Under the pieces are notes generated by a model. The model saw only the letters and a program-made list of their open reading frames with translations. It did not search any database and had not been told where the DNA came from. A program made the position numbers and the translations under genes. A DNA stretch of 64,000 bases from Meloidogyne chitwoodi (lineage: Eukaryota; Nematoda; Chromadorea; Rhabditida; Meloidogynidae): positions 930,001-994,000 of the forward strand of contig JACZZP010000011.1 in the NCBI GenBank assembly GCA_015183035.1, given 5' to 3'. Within the stretch, counting starts at the first letter, position 1. Every line of letters starts with the position of its first letter. Positions 1 through 13,600 of the stretch are shown piece by piece.

Positions 1-381
1 CCACAAGAAAAGATGTGTAAAAAGCGAGTTAAATTTGATTTTTTAATTTTGTCTACGTTTCAATCTCTATTAGGAGTGTTTTATTACTTCTTCATTTTTG
101 GGCCCATGGCTGGTTGGTCTTGGCAAAAAGTTGGATCTATTCATTGAAATTTATTCTCTAATTTATGATTTCCATTGATCGACAAAACACCACCAGACAA
201 AATACCTTCCACACATTAGAGTAAATTTCAATGATTAGATCCAACTTTTTGCCAAGACCAACCAGCCATGGGCCCAAAAATGAAGAAGTAATAAAAACAC
301 TTCAATAGATCCAAGTTTGACGTGTTTCCTGCAAACTTCAATCTTTAATAACTTTTCTTAACATCAAGGTTTTTCTTGTGG
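1..381. repeat. foldback (inverted-repeat) element, MITE-like
   Basis: Two long arms, about 67-161 and 215-308, are near-perfect reverse complements; both contain TTTTTGGGCCCATGGCTGG and GGCAAAAAGTTGGATC. A second, more diverged outer pair (CCACAAGAAAA at 1-11 and TTTTCTTGTGG at 371-381) suggests the element spans 1-381 and may be cut by the window edge. No transposase reading frame is present, so this is a non-autonomous foldback element. No target duplication can be judged because the left flank is missing. Confidence 0.8.
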
Positions 382-1731
382 CAATATCAATCAAGTCAGT
401 CTAGAGTATTTTTTTGGCGCATAAAAAAGAAGGCGCGTAGGTGGACCGCCAACTACACATTTACCAAATAAATTTAATATTTAATTTATTTAAATTAAAT
501 ATTTTTTAAATAAAAATAAATTTAAATAAAATATATTTATTTAAATATAAATTATTGTTTTATTTAAAATAAATTATTATTTTTTGAAATTTATATCTTA
601 AATATTTTTTGCAAATTTTAATTCTTTAAATTTATTTCTCATATTTTTAATAATTAATTTTTTTTATTATTTCCATTTTTGGATAATTAATTCTTTTTAA
701 ATATTTTATTATTTAAAAAGTTATTTTATAATTTATAAATAAATTATAAAATTAATTTTAAATATTTTTTAAATATTTATTTAATTATTTAAAAAGATTA
801 AAAAAATAAAAAATAAATTATTATTAAACAAATTTCCATATTAAAAATAAAAAAAGGATTGATTCATTTTTTGTAACTAACAAATAAGGAATAATTATTT
901 GAAAAATTATCAAAAAAATTAAGAATAAAGAAATTCAGAAAATTTTTTTTTTACTTTTTAATATTTTTATAAAAAATTAAATTTGCTGCCTAGGTAATAT
1001 TAACAGTCAAAAATAAAAACATAAAATTTAAATATTTTCTCTTATTTAAATGTTTGACATTATTAAATTTTATTAAAAATACATTGACGCAAATAAAAAA
1101 TTAAATAAAAATATTTTTTAAAAATTTCTTTATTTAATTTTACTAAAATTAAATTAATTTTTTATTTATTTTAATTATATAATAAAAATAATTTATTTAA
1201 TTTTTTTTTAATTGGAATTGAAATTAAATTGTATATTATTTTTATTATTAAATAAATAACCTTTCAAATAAACATATTTTTGGTATTTAATTTAAAAAAA
1301 AAGTTTTTTTTTGATATTTTAATTTATTTAATTTTCTTTGAATTAAAAGGTTATAATATAATTTTAAAAAAAATTTATTTATTTATTTTATTAATAAAAT
1401 AGAGTTTTGAAAGAAAGGAAGTTTTAATTGGGTTCACCTCAATCTACAAAAATTAAAAAATAAATTAGTATTAATATTTTTGTATTATTTTGCTATTCTG
1501 GCCTTGGTGATTATTGTTATTCTTATTCTAAAGAATGCTATTATCAACATGAAAATCTACATTCAATTCTTCAAAAATATTAATTAAATATAGATAAATA
1601 TAGTATATAATAGATTTAAAATTTTTTTTTTATAAAAAACTTGAATTAATAATAATTAATTTATTTAAATAAATGCTAAAACTAATTAATTAATTAATTA
1701 TAAATTATTTTATATTATTTAATATTAACAT
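382..1731. other. gene-free AT-rich stretch
   Basis: Very AT-rich sequence dominated by short A/T and TTTAAA/TTAATTAA tracts. I see no exon-like frame, RNA gene or structured repeat. Confidence 0.5.
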
Positions 1732-3886
1732 TCATTTTTTAATTGTATAATTTAATTTAAAAATATCCTCAAATTTTTGCATTGATAATTCTTCAATTTG
1801 AGTTTTTAACTATAAAAATAAATATTTAATTATATTAATTAATTAAAATAAAAATATTTTTTTTTAAATAAAAAAATACTTCAGGCGAGAGATTAAGAAA
1901 TTCCTAAAAAAATTAAAGAAAAATATTAAAAATTAATTAATTAAATAAAAACCTCATCTAATTCTTCATCAATAATTTCATTTCCTATTAAAATATTTTT
2001 AGCATTATTCCAAATTGGTAAATAATCATTATTATATTTTAATATTTTTTCATTTAATTTAACAATATTTTCAGTTTTTTCATTTATTTCTTCTTGTATT
2101 TGATTAATATTTATTAAATTATTATTATTTATTATTTTAATTAATTTATTAATCATTTTATTTTCATAATTTAAATATTTAATTGTTAAAAACTTTCCAA
2201 AAGATAATAAAATACCAATTTGACAAAAATATCTAATTGATTTTATTTGCTGCTTTTTAATAAAAAATAAAAATATTATTTAATTAAAAAATTAAATTAT
2301 TTTTTTAATATTATAATTTATTTAATATTTAAAAAAATTAAAAATAAATTTTATTAAAATAATAATAATACTTCTGTTTCATTATTTTCATTAATTATTA
2401 ATAATTTATTACATTCTATTTCAATTTTATCTTTTAATATTTTTGTTAAATAAATTCCAATCTGATTACTTTTATTATCAAATTCATTAAATAAATTAAT
2501 TAAAATTAATAAATTTAATTTAAGTAATAATTTAGCATACTATAAAAATAAATAAATTTTATTTTATAAAATATTTAATTAAATAATAATTTAAAAAACA
2601 AACAAATTGAATATTTGTTGAAGGTAATAAATGTTCAGTTAATTTATTAAAATAACTAAATAATATTTCAGTAAAATATTCAACTTCATTTTGTTTTAAT
2701 GAAATTTTTATTTTTATTAATTCACTTATTTTTTCATTTAATTTTTCCATTTTCATTTCTTCTTCTAAAATAGCTCTCAACTTTAAATAAATAAATTATT
2801 TAATTTATTTATTTATTTATTTACATTATTATTTTTAAATTTAAGTTGTTCATCTTCTAATAAAATTATTCTTATTTCATTAATAATTGGTGTTAAATGA
2901 TTTAAAGAATTATTTAATAATTGTGAATATTCTCTCTTTTTATATTCATAACCATTTATTCCTTTATTTAATATTTTAATTATTTCATTATTATTTATTA
3001 TTTTATTTAAAAAATAATTAGTAGCTGAAATAAATATTCCAATTGTACAATAATATTTTGCTGTTTTTAATTCTTTTCCAGTCTTTAAAAATAAATTTAG
3101 TTTAAAAAAAATATTTTTAAAATTTACCCTTGTAAGATCTGATATATTAGCATCATTTATATAAATATTATTAAATTTTAGTTTATCATTACAATAAGCA
3201 AATAATTTTTCATTTATTTTTTTAGGTAGATGATTTTTAATTTCTGATTTTAAAATATTAAAAATATTAATTTCTCTATTTAACATTCCTTTGGCATTCT
3301 GTAATTTTTTTATTATTTAAAAATAATTAAATTACTTCATTAATATTTGAAATATCATTCCAAATATTAGAAGTTAATATCCCATCAATAATAAGAATAA
3401 ATATTTTTGAAAACTTTACTGCCTGATTGTGATTAATAATTAGTTTTTTTGTGAGTAAATTGTTATTATTTAATAAAGATTCTTCTTCTTCACAATTATT
3501 ATCATTAAATAATGCTTTTTATAATTTATTATTTAAATTATTAAAAATATTTAAAAAAAACTCTGTTGTGATGTAGAAGGGTATGCAATCAATGGTTGAT
3601 CAATTAACTCTAAAATAAATAAATATTATTTAAATATATAATTATAAATTACCGTCATCTTGTCTTAATGGTGAGCTAAAACAACCTTTATATAAAATTT
3701 AAAAATATTTTTTTAAATTAATATTTTTAATTTTATAAAATAAATTTATTCGTGTTCAAATTTTTAGTTAATTTTTTCTAATATAAATAGTTCATTTTTC
3801 TATATCAAAGGATTACCTCCTCCATAAACTAATGTTAAATTAAAAAATAAAAAATAAATAAAATTAAAAATTATTTTTAAGTTCAT
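1732..3886 (-). CDS. predicted secreted orphan protein A1 (multi-exon)
   Basis: Not recognised as a known family. The first exon (3886-3817) starts with an ATG and encodes a classic signal peptide, a basic start then a hydrophobic core ending LTLVYGG, followed by a GTAATC donor. Later exons include one around 3299-2830 with the conserved stretch LNHLTPIINEIRIILLEDEQ, one around 2780-2590 (helical, Glu/Lys-rich), one around 2255-1950, and a terminal exon 1809-1732 ending in YTIKK and TGA. The product is mostly predicted helix. It is a clear paralog of the gene at 14564-17650, sharing the terminal exon pattern KTQIE-LS and the ILLEDEQLKF motif. The 5' part (exons between 3340 and 3660) is hard to join without stops, so this copy may be partly decayed. 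A secreted, possibly parasitism-related role is only inference. Confidence 0.6.
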
Positions 3887-4436
3887 AATATGTTTATTTA
3901 TATTTTATTAATTAAATAATAATTTTTTTATTATCAAAAAATTTTAGAGAAAAATCAAACAAAATGAATTGAAAATAAATTATTTTAATTTTAATAAAAA
4001 AATTTTAAAAATGAATAAAATTTAAAATATTTCTTAAATTATAAAGTAAATTTTTAAGAGAAGATAGACAATTATATTAAAGTACTTTTAATAAATTGGA
4101 CTTTTATTATTAATAAATAAATAAATTTTAAAATAAAAATTTGGTTATTTTGAAATAAATATTTTGAAAGAAATATTTTTTAATGCACTTTTATTATTTA
4201 TTTATTTTTTAAATTTATATTTTTAATTGTTGAGAATATTTAATTATTAGAAGGTTTTGATTCAATTAAAAACTTTCTTTTTCAAAATTTAAAAATATAA
4301 GGATTTTTTACTTTTAAAATTTCAACAGAAAATTTCAACAATTTTTAAAATTTAATTTCCAGTTTAATATTTAATTTTAAATGGAAAAATTATAATTTAT
4401 AAAAAATTTTATTTTCATTATATACTAATTAAAATA
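3887..4436. other. gene-free AT-rich spacer
   Basis: AT-rich spacer upstream of orphan A1, up to the Merlin-like element. No coding or structural signal seen apart from the 8-bp target duplication copy at 4429-4436. Confidence 0.5.
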
Positions 4437-4856
4437 GGCAATCTTGAACAATTGGGGCTCCACCACAAATAATCGCAGTGGCATAGTAAAAACGTGTTTT
4501 TAGGGGTTATCGAGGTCGCTGATTACGAATCAGATATCAGTTTTTTCTTATCACTAATTTTTAAAATCACAGATTTTATCAGGGATATTTCCCAAATTAC
4601 TCAAGTTATTAATAATAAAGAATCTGCTATTCAATATTTACAACAACGTAACATTTTACGGTCTGTACCACCACTATGCCCATCATGTAATCAGCAAATG
4701 AGCAAAAATTTTGATAAAATCTGTGATTTTAAAAATTAGTGATAAGAAAAAACTGATATCTGATTCGTAATCAGCGCCCTCGATAACCCCTAAAAACACG
4801 TTTTTACTATGCCACTGCGATTATTTGTGGTGGAGCCCCAATTGTTCAAGATTGCC
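4437..4856 (+). mobile_element. Merlin-like non-autonomous DNA transposon with long TIRs
   Basis: The element begins GGCAATCTTGAACAATTGG and ends with its reverse complement; the inverted arms are about 145 bp each. It is flanked by a perfect 8-bp direct repeat TTAAAATA (4429-4436 and 4857-4864). Its centre encodes a frame (4494-4739) with AIQYLQQRNILRSVPPLCPSC, which resembles the N-terminal zinc-ribbon of ISXO2/Merlin transposases (LQ-R-[IL]L then CP-C). The catalytic DDE part is absent. The 8-bp duplication, GG start and ISXO2-like fragment together point to the Merlin superfamily; the superfamily call is inference. Confidence 0.75.
4494..4739 (+). pseudogene. ISXO2-like transposase N-terminal fragment
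   Basis: An 81-codon frame inside the inverted-repeat element. Only the middle (roughly residues 38-68) looks like ancestral transposase, with SAIQYLQQRNIL followed by a CPSCN metal-binding knuckle. The ends of the frame are translated terminal inverted repeat. Without the DDE catalytic core it cannot be an active transposase. It is best read as an internal remnant left when a full-length Merlin copy lost its catalytic region. Confidence 0.5.
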
Positions 4857-5367
4857 TTAAAATATAATTGTTCTTATCTGGTTTAGAGTAACTCTGATGT
4901 TTAGCAATAATTAAAAAAATTAATATACCAATAATATATTATTTGGATATACATTTTATATAAGTATATTGTTTACATTATAAAGTACATTTAAATATTA
5001 TTTTTTAATAAAATTAAATATAATAAAATTATATTAAATTATAACATCTGTTTATTTTTTAAATTAATTTTCTTATAAAATTTATTTAAACAAAATTTTT
5101 AAATGTCAACTAAAATAATTATTTATTAATAAAATTGGCAATTAATTAATTAAATATTATTCACAAACATAATAATTTTATTTAATATTAATAGCTTCAC
5201 ATTTTATTAATAATATTTCAGTAAATTTTTAAATAAATATTTATTTAATTATGTCTAAAATTTTTAGAGATTTTTTCCTTTAAATTAAAATTATTAATAT
5301 AAAAATTTATGTTATTCCACTTATGTTGGGGATCGTTGAAGTGGTTTTTAGCTTAAAATGTTTTTAG

Positions 5368-5489
5368 CAGTGCTTGGAATTTTTGATTTTGTTCATACCC
5401 ATACATCATACCGACTAATTTTTTAGGCTTCATACTCATAATTAATATCGAAGTAAGAGGTATGAATATGATTTTGGTTCCAAGCATTG
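5368..5489. mobile_element. small hAT-like MITE (122 bp)
   Basis: The left end CAGTGCTTGGAA matches the inverted right end TTCCAAGCATTG, and the inner arms share TCATACC/GGTATGA. It is flanked by GTTTTTAG (5360-5367) and GTTGTTAG (5490-5497), 7 of 8 identical, as expected for an aged 8-bp hAT target duplication. It lies in the upstream region of Srd receptor 1 and is missing from the corresponding upstream region of the duplicate at 27300-29201, so it arrived after the duplication or was lost in the other copy. Confidence 0.7.
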
Positions 5490-5697
5490 GTTGTTAGGTT
5501 AATAATTTTTTAAAATGCTCTAATTGATTCCCAATGCACCATGAAAGAATTAATTTTTCATTTGATTAATCATTCGGTCCTCGTCATCAATTTTAGATTT
5601 TGGTATACATTTCTTTATACACACTTTAATTAGTTTTAGTAGATATGTTATATGTTAAAGGATATATATTTTTTTAATTTTATATAAATTAAATAGT

Positions 5698-7086
5698 ATG
5701 ACATTATTTCAAATAATTTCTCAATTTGATTATTGGAATTGTATTATTTTTGGATTATTTTTAAATTTATTTTTAATTTGGCTTATTTTATTTAAAACTC
5801 CAAAAGAAATGTTTCATCATAGTCGTATTCTTATTCAAAATTGTTTTTTAGATATTATTTTTATAATTATTACAATTTTTGGACAATCAGTAAAATAATT
5901 AAATATTTTTTTTAATTTTAAACTTTTAAGGTTTATATATTTAATAATAATGGAAGTTTATATTATACAATACCAACAGGCTTAATTTATATATTAGGGA
6001 ATGATAAAATATATTTTTATATACATAACTTTATTTCGCAATTAATTTATTTTTTAAATATTTATGGTTTAGCTGTACAATTTATTTATAGATATTTATT
6101 ATTAAATTAGTTAGTTTATTTTAATTTATAATTAATTTATTAGTAATTTAACAATTGGATTAATTCGTTATACTTTAATGATGATTATTGCTTTATTTAT
6201 TGTTTTTTTGTATTCAATTTTTGTTTTATATAATATACCATATGATAATTTTAATATTGTAGAAAATCAACAATATTTAAATAATAATAGTTTGATAATA
6301 TTATTTCAAATATATAATCCTTGTAGAGAAGTATGTTATTTAAAAAATAAAATTATAAAAATAATTTCTCCATTTACAGACAAATATTTTATATAAATTA
6401 TTTGCTTCAATAATACCTACAATTTTAACAATAATTCCATTTTGTATAATAATTATTACTGGAACTAAAATGGTTAAATATGTTAATACTCATGCTTTTC
6501 CTGATTCTCAATTAAAAAATTATGTTAAGCAACTTACTAAAAATTTAATTATTTTGGTAATTTTAAATTAAAATTAAGTGGATATTTTAATAGGGAATTT
6601 AATAAAAAAAATATTTAAATGAAATATGATAAAAATAAATTATAAAAACATTTTTTGTTCAAGAGATCCACAATTTTTAGAAATGAAATGTGTCATTTTA
6701 AAATAAATTAAACTTCATACAAATATTTAAAAATATTAGAAAATTAAATTTTTTTATAAAGATCTAAAATATTAGAAAATTTCCCTTTAATATATGTATA
6801 TTAAAATAATAATTTATAATAAAATAAAAAAAATTTAATTAAGGCAATTATTCCATTTATTAATTTTATTGTAACGGCTATCTTTGTTTGTATTAATACT
6901 TCTTCGCATAATCTTGATTGTAACTCAACTTTTGAAATAAATACAATTTCATTTAATATACAATTTATTTTAATTATTTTTCTTCATCAAATACCTATAT
7001 TTAATCCAATTATTTGTATTTTAACAAATAAACCTTATAGAATTTTTGTTTTTAGTAATTTAAATAAAATTGTACCTATTTTATAA
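5698..7086 (+). CDS. Srd-type serpentine chemoreceptor, copy 1
   Basis: Seven-transmembrane nematode chemoreceptor, predicted in the ciliary membrane of sensory neurons. Exon 1 (from ATG 5698) carries TM1-TM2 with FLIWLILFKTPKEMFHHSRI, the Srd-type loop between TM1 and TM2. Exons at about 5933-6109, 6153-6330, 6389-6550 and 6843-7086 supply TM2-TM7. They include RYLLLNY after TM3, TGTKMVKYVNTHAFPDSQLK before TM6, and a C-terminal FNPIICILTNKPYR typical of the TM7 end. Joins use GT donors GTAAAA, GTTAGT, GTATGT and GTAATT, and all stay in frame. Ends KIVPIL-stop. It is an inverted duplicate of 27300-29201. The class (Srd rather than a related Str-group class) is by motif memory; the GPCR call is firm. 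Confidence 0.8.
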
Positions 7087-7649
7087 TTTCATATTAGAAT
7101 AAAATTATTTTCTGGAAAAAGAATATTATATATTATAAAATAATATTTTAATATTTTTCTTTTTTATTTAGCTTTTAAATCCATTTTGTTATTTTTTAAC
7201 AATTTTCTATAAAAAAAGCCATGGCGCCATCCCGCGACTTTTTGCCTCCAATGGATCTGGGATGTACCCTAATAAAATTAAATACAAATGTATTTATTTT
7301 TTTAAATATTTTTTCCAAATAAAAATTAATTTTAGTATAATTTAATATTTCGTATCAATCTCTTTTTTAGAATACAGACAAGCTGGTATGACATATTAAT
7401 TTTTTAGGCTCGACCCCTGTTCATCAAAACCATGTTTATCGATTTCTAACTAATGGGAGGTTGTTATGAAATAACCTTGAAGTTTGCTGGTAACGGAGGA
7501 TAAACAAAGTACTTTCTATGAACTTTTTCCTCATTTACATTTTAAATGATTTGATTTTAAAAATTTTCAGCAGAAGAACGTAGAATATAGAAGCTAATAA
7601 AATTTCAATTTTTATTTTAATTATTTGAGCTGTTATAATATTTATAATT
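7087..7649. other. intergenic spacer with a short GC-richer patch
   Basis: AT-rich spacer between convergent genes. A short GC-richer patch near 7218-7270 contains the palindrome ATGGCGCCAT. No reading frame or RNA gene seen. Confidence 0.4.
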
Positions 7650-10600
7650 TTAACAAAAAAACTCATGAGATTGAGTTACGGCATTAAGTGACTCACACTC
7701 TGCAAATTTATCACATATTACATCATTTCTGTTATTGCAATTTTCTTTAAATTTCTTTGAGGTAGAAGTTGAAGGAATACTTTTTTCTCTTTCAAAATCA
7801 GATATAATAGGAATTAAGGGTGGAACAGGTGCAAAACTGACAAGACTCTTCTCATTAGTTTTATAAACTCCGTCTGGTCTACGCTGAATATAAATTAGAA
7901 TGATGAAAAGAGAAAGTAGAATACACAAAGCAGTCATAAGTCCAATTGCTGCTATAAAATTAAACATTTTTTAAGAATTAAAAATTATTTCACGTGTTAT
8001 GAATAACAAACGCCTCTGGCTCTTGACAAAACTTGATAAATTAATTTCTTCATAATCATCAGCGTTGAGGAAGCCAATTGAGTTTAGTTGATTGCCCTTC
8101 ATTTGACTGTGATCACTATTTAAATTTATTTAAAATAAAGAAATCAAATTATAATATAAACATTTTGTCAAAAGGGCAGCTTCCAAAACGTATTTTACCA
8201 GAATGCAAAAGCCTCGACTCACGAGGATTCTTTAAAGGAAAAGCATCACCAACCATCAACCGTGATATACATCCCTTAAAGCGATGTTGATCGGCAAAGT
8301 GCCAAACATTAAGTGAAGAAAAAAAAGTGAAATTGCCTGATAAGGAAAATGCTGCCTCACCGTTCACCTACAACTGTTATTGTACAAAATTAAATTTAAA
8401 ATTTTAATACGGTCAAAAAGAAGCCGCTGGAATTTGCGCAGAACCTAATATCCTTACTTTTGTTGTCAGACATCAATATCTTATCATATGTTACATTTTG
8501 AGTGAAAAAGAATCTAAAAATTTAGCTAGAAGTTTTCCAATTTTATAATGTTTCGATAATGTCCCAATTCAAAATTTTTATAAATTAAATTATTTTAACT
8601 TACCCATCGAAAATAAATGCAACCAAATGATCTTAATTAAGAGGTTTTTAAAATGGATTAATAATATTGCCTACCTTCCCTATCGATACTCAAATTGAAA
8701 CGAGATTCAGCAAACAAAGCATGTGCCCGTATAAGACTAAGAGGACCATTACTTACAGTATGCACATTCATTCGAAAACAATTAGATACTTGTCCAGGAT
8801 GTTGCCATGCAATTCGAAGTTCCGAACCAATAGATAACCACATTCCAACCTCTAAATTTAAATAGAATTTGTAAAAGAAGGAATAAAGGGAAATAAATGA
8901 CCTTCTTCACAAGTGTCACCAGCAAATGGAGTAAGAGAACAGTTGCCTGAATAAAAATGTTATTGAAGACTAATTAATTTAGAATTATGCTTACATTTAA
9001 ATCCATCATATAGCTCTACACAGCGTCCTCCATTTTGGCATTTATTAGTAACTGTTTGTTCTTTAGCTTTTCCTCCACTCATCCCCCCTGCACAAGCACT
9101 CCATTCGCCAAGTTGAATGCCAGTTCCCAAGGCCTTTTTAGCTAGCTGTTCCAAACGAACAGGTTCTCCATTTAAAATAAAATGGCGTAATTGTCCCGCA
9201 AAACCTGAACGGTCTGGTACATAAGTACGTGAACCAATAATTAGAATTGAAGCACGTGGAAGTACAAAGAACCCATTTAAAATCTTTTCAGTATGGTCGA
9301 CACGTAGAAACTGTGCTTGCTCATCAACCTCCCAATTTACAAAATGCCAACTATTATTTAGAGATAAATATATTTAAATAATATAATTAATTTTTAAATT
9401 AGGTATTTCAATTTTTCATATAAGAAATTTTATTACCGATTATCGTTAACATGCAAATCGCTAACTAGTTCCGTTATTATGCCTGCATTAACTATTTGAC
9501 CAATTATTAGACCATCTAGAATCATTATATTTTTTATATTTTTACGTTATTATATCATTATACCTCGTACAGCAAGTTGAAACCAACGCTCTTGATTTGA
9601 AGATGCATAAGTAAATATAGTAAGACGTGGATGTGTAAGTTTAACCTATTAAAATAACAAAAAATTGATGAAGTTGAAATTATTTTTCCTTTATTACAAA
9701 AAAATGGATAATGGCTGTATTAGTTATAATTACTTATAACACAGCCATATACCTTCTTATAAATTTTTTTGACAATGAGAGAGCTAAAACGTACATTGAT
9801 TGAAACATGGAATGTTTTAGAATTATGAGAATTAAATGAAGTGAACAGCCTTTGATTTCTGTCTGTAAAAGATATAGTTTCTGAAACATCTTAAAAATAA
9901 TTTTTTCGAATTAATAAAACATTTAATTTACATCTTCCTGTACATTCCAAGGGTCCAATGCTTATATTTGCCAATGAATGACTGTTTGTTCCGCCACCAA
10001 TAAATAATTGAAGGATTGGAAGTAATTGAATGTGAAAATTTATTCCTTCATCTTCTGCAGACTCTCCGCTGTCACAATTACATTGATGACTAGAAAAATT
10101 TTAAATTTTTGTTTAATAACTTGAATTTTTTTTTGATACAAAAATATACTTGAGTAAACATGAGGAATTCAATGCGCATGAACACATTCTGGAAAAAGGA
10201 GGTGCATCACCCCATTGAAATCCTACAAATTTACATGGATAAAATTAAAATGCTGACAATGAGATAGAAAACAAGAGCTATTCAAATGAATAAAAAAAAT
10301 TTATAGATAGATCTTACTAATGGGCATAAAAGTCCGTAAGTATTTGTCCGCAACTTTCTATACTTATTGTTAATAATTCTTTCGAATAAAATCAACAAAT
10401 TAATTAAAAATATGTTTTTCATGTTAATCCCTTTTGATAACGAATTTTTTAAGCTTGTTAGTACTAACCTTGTTGTCCATTGCGCGTTGCATACCAAACA
10501 GATGGACGACGATCTTCACCAGAATATGTCATTAAACGTTGATCTCCGGAACATTGAAAACGCATTCGTTGTTCACAGTGTTCAAAGGAGGAAATGAAGT

Positions 10601-13600
10601 ATTCCAACTCCTCTGAACCTAACCCGTAATCGAGAATTCGACGGACAGCTCCAGGATCTGAGAGTCCTGAAGGCAGAGCTTAATTTTTCTGATAAAATTA
10701 GCGAATCTTTACCTCGTACTTGAATGCCAGCCTTTGGAGCATCATTATGCAAAATAGTACCAAATTCTATTTTATCATTAGGAGTTTCTTCAAAAGAAAG
10801 ATTACTTATTTATATAATTGAGTAAATAATAAAGGTTTTTTACCTTTCATCAGCGAAACTATTTTTCGACATTCAATATTAAAGGGCTTCAACGGCCCAC
10901 CACCGTCTAAATCGATCATTAGTAAATGCGTTTGTTTTTTATTTTCTTTGTTCTTCATTCCATTTGCCCTATACGATGAACCTCGATTAGTAGCTGTGAT
11001 AGCAAAATTTTGTTCGCACGAAGAAGGTAATTCTGCTAAAATAAATAAAATAATTAGTTGTAATCCAGCTAAAATTTTTAAATTAAAATTTACTACTAAC
11101 AAATATGGCAGAAACGTCCCCTGTAATTACGTGGACATTCGCATTGGAATTTGTAAAAGTCACTCTGCACACATTTTCCGCCATTTTGACATGGATTGGG
11201 CGAGCACCTTAAGTTTTTTTTGGAATTTTTGAGCGCCTTACAATTAGAAGTTTAAAAGATTAAGAAATATACAAGTGATATATTTCAAACATTTATTGTT
11301 AAATTTCATTTTAACTAACGTCTTAAATAAAACTATAGTCCTCATATTACAAGTAAAAGTAGAACAAATAATATAAATACCTTTGAATTAAAGAACACTG
11401 ATCATGTTGATATTCAGTACCAATCGGTATTCCCTAAAAATTTTCAATTTAATTATTAAGACCTATAAAATAATTCAAAATTTAGACCTGATTTAAGTCT
11501 ATTGTTGTGGAGCGATAACAGCCAGAAGCGGAGAGTAAGAATGTTTGCATCCCTGAAAGTATGATATGTATTCTTTTCGCGATAAAATGTTTAATATATA
11601 AAACTTGTGCCAATCTGTCGAGCCTGGTTCCCTTGTACCCAGAATACCGTCTTCCCATTCAATATTAGATCCAAAGAATCAGTACGCAACTTCAATACTA
11701 ATGAATGCCATCCCGGTCCGAGTGAAAATACTTAAATTGTCATTTAAATAATTTTATAATAAATAAATTATACTTTTAGGATTTTCTCCATCCAATCCTG
11801 TACTGATACTAACAGTACGTCTTGGCAATAAATCTTCCAAAATTATCAATTCAGATTCCTTTTTATCCGCTTTTTGTTCAACAATTTTGATTTGTAAAAG
11901 ACTAGAATTCTCATTGTCTAAAATTGTTAATAACGGCCCAGAACCAGATAGTACATGAAAGTCGAAGGCAAAAGGCAGAAATGTATAGGGAATTTGAAGA
12001 CTTGTAGATGCTCCTAGAGAGAAGAGTTGAGGATGAGGCACCTATAAATTTAAATTAACGTGTTAAAAAATATTTTTAGGAACAATAACACAATTATTCC
12101 ACTTATATTCATTATTGCGAGTATTAAGAAATAAAAAAACAATAGTAACCTGACACTCCTTCCATTCTAAAGATGCGGTAGCTAATAAGTCAACTCCATT
12201 TAATATAAATCTAGCAAGGCAACCGTGAAATCCATTTTCTAAGTTCATCAACTCAGTAACCTTAAAATATCATAATAGTTTAATTATCTTCTTAATCATA
12301 TCACAAATTTAAATTATTGAATGCGTTGTTACCTGCTCGTCATTAATCTCCTCGGGTCGACCGCCAATTTCTATCTTTTTTCAAATTTAATAATTTTTTT
12401 TAAAAATAAATCTTAATTACCTCTGAATGTAAATCTAATTTACGATAAAGGCCGCCAATTTCCGTGCTATTGACGCGAACAGCGTCAACAAACAGTTCTA
12501 CACCGTCAAACCGATGTACCCTTTAAGTTAGATTTTTCAATAAAAAATTGTTACCCACCAGCGCATTTCGTGCCACTCCTATAAAAAATATATATATATC
12601 GAATGAAGGTTAGGATCTATAAAAACGTTTGGAATTATTTTAATACAACCTAATAATATGTATTTAAAATTGTGAAAAAAATACCCCGTCATTGAGCGCA
12701 AAGCCCCCACTAAGAACAACTCGTTGATTTGCACCGAAATCAAAATACACCTCTGCCCGGCCAGCTAAACTTTTAATATTTAGAAAAAAATTGCAATCCA
12801 ATTTAGTTTTCAATCTATCACATACAAGAAAGCTGAACAACCAAATGATCACCATGATTGGCCATCGAATAAAAGAAGAGTCCTAAATTTCTTTTAAATT
12901 TCATCTTTATTAGAAAGATAAAAATCAACCGTTTTCAAATGTCTTGAAATTGATGATTAATTCGTTCTCGTAAGCAGCTGACGCAATTCCTAGAAGCGAT
13001 GGACGCACAGTAAACGAATTACTAATTTCAATTGGTTTTAAATTATGTGCAGCACAAGCAGTAACCAAAACATTTGGGGAAATCGTAGTCGTGGGTGTAT
13101 TTAATTGAGAAGATATGTTGGTACCCAATTGGATCAAATTACTAACTGACTCTAAACGAAGTACTGTTGCCAATATATCAGGTTGTGTCCATTCCAAGGA
13201 GTGAGCAGAATGACTCGAGTAGAGAATCTAATAACAAATTTTAATATCTACCTAATTCACAAAAATTTTTTTAAAGTTATAGTTTAAATAAATTATATTA
13301 AAAAATACTAGTTTATCGCCATTTGACATTTTTGCCAAGTGTTGACCATTTTCATTCTCAATTTTATATTTATTTCTCTGTTCAGCAGTATTAACATCGA
13401 TAAAATATGCCAAATAAAAACCCTCTGGTGGTGCAACCTTGAAAATTTTAATAGAAAATTATTTAAAAAATTAATTTACCACTCCAATACGTTTTATAAC
13501 ATGTAAAGAACCAAAGTTTACAACTAAATTTGTGAACTGCTTCTCAAAGCATTGTTGTTGCGGCTTATTTCCTTTTCCTTCCGCTAATACACTAAATTCA

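Noticed and set aside
10948..11232. Plus-strand 94-codon frame across the Caspr-like gene
   Set aside because: It is the antisense of the EGF and fibrinogen-like exons, which carry clear domain motifs on the minus strand.
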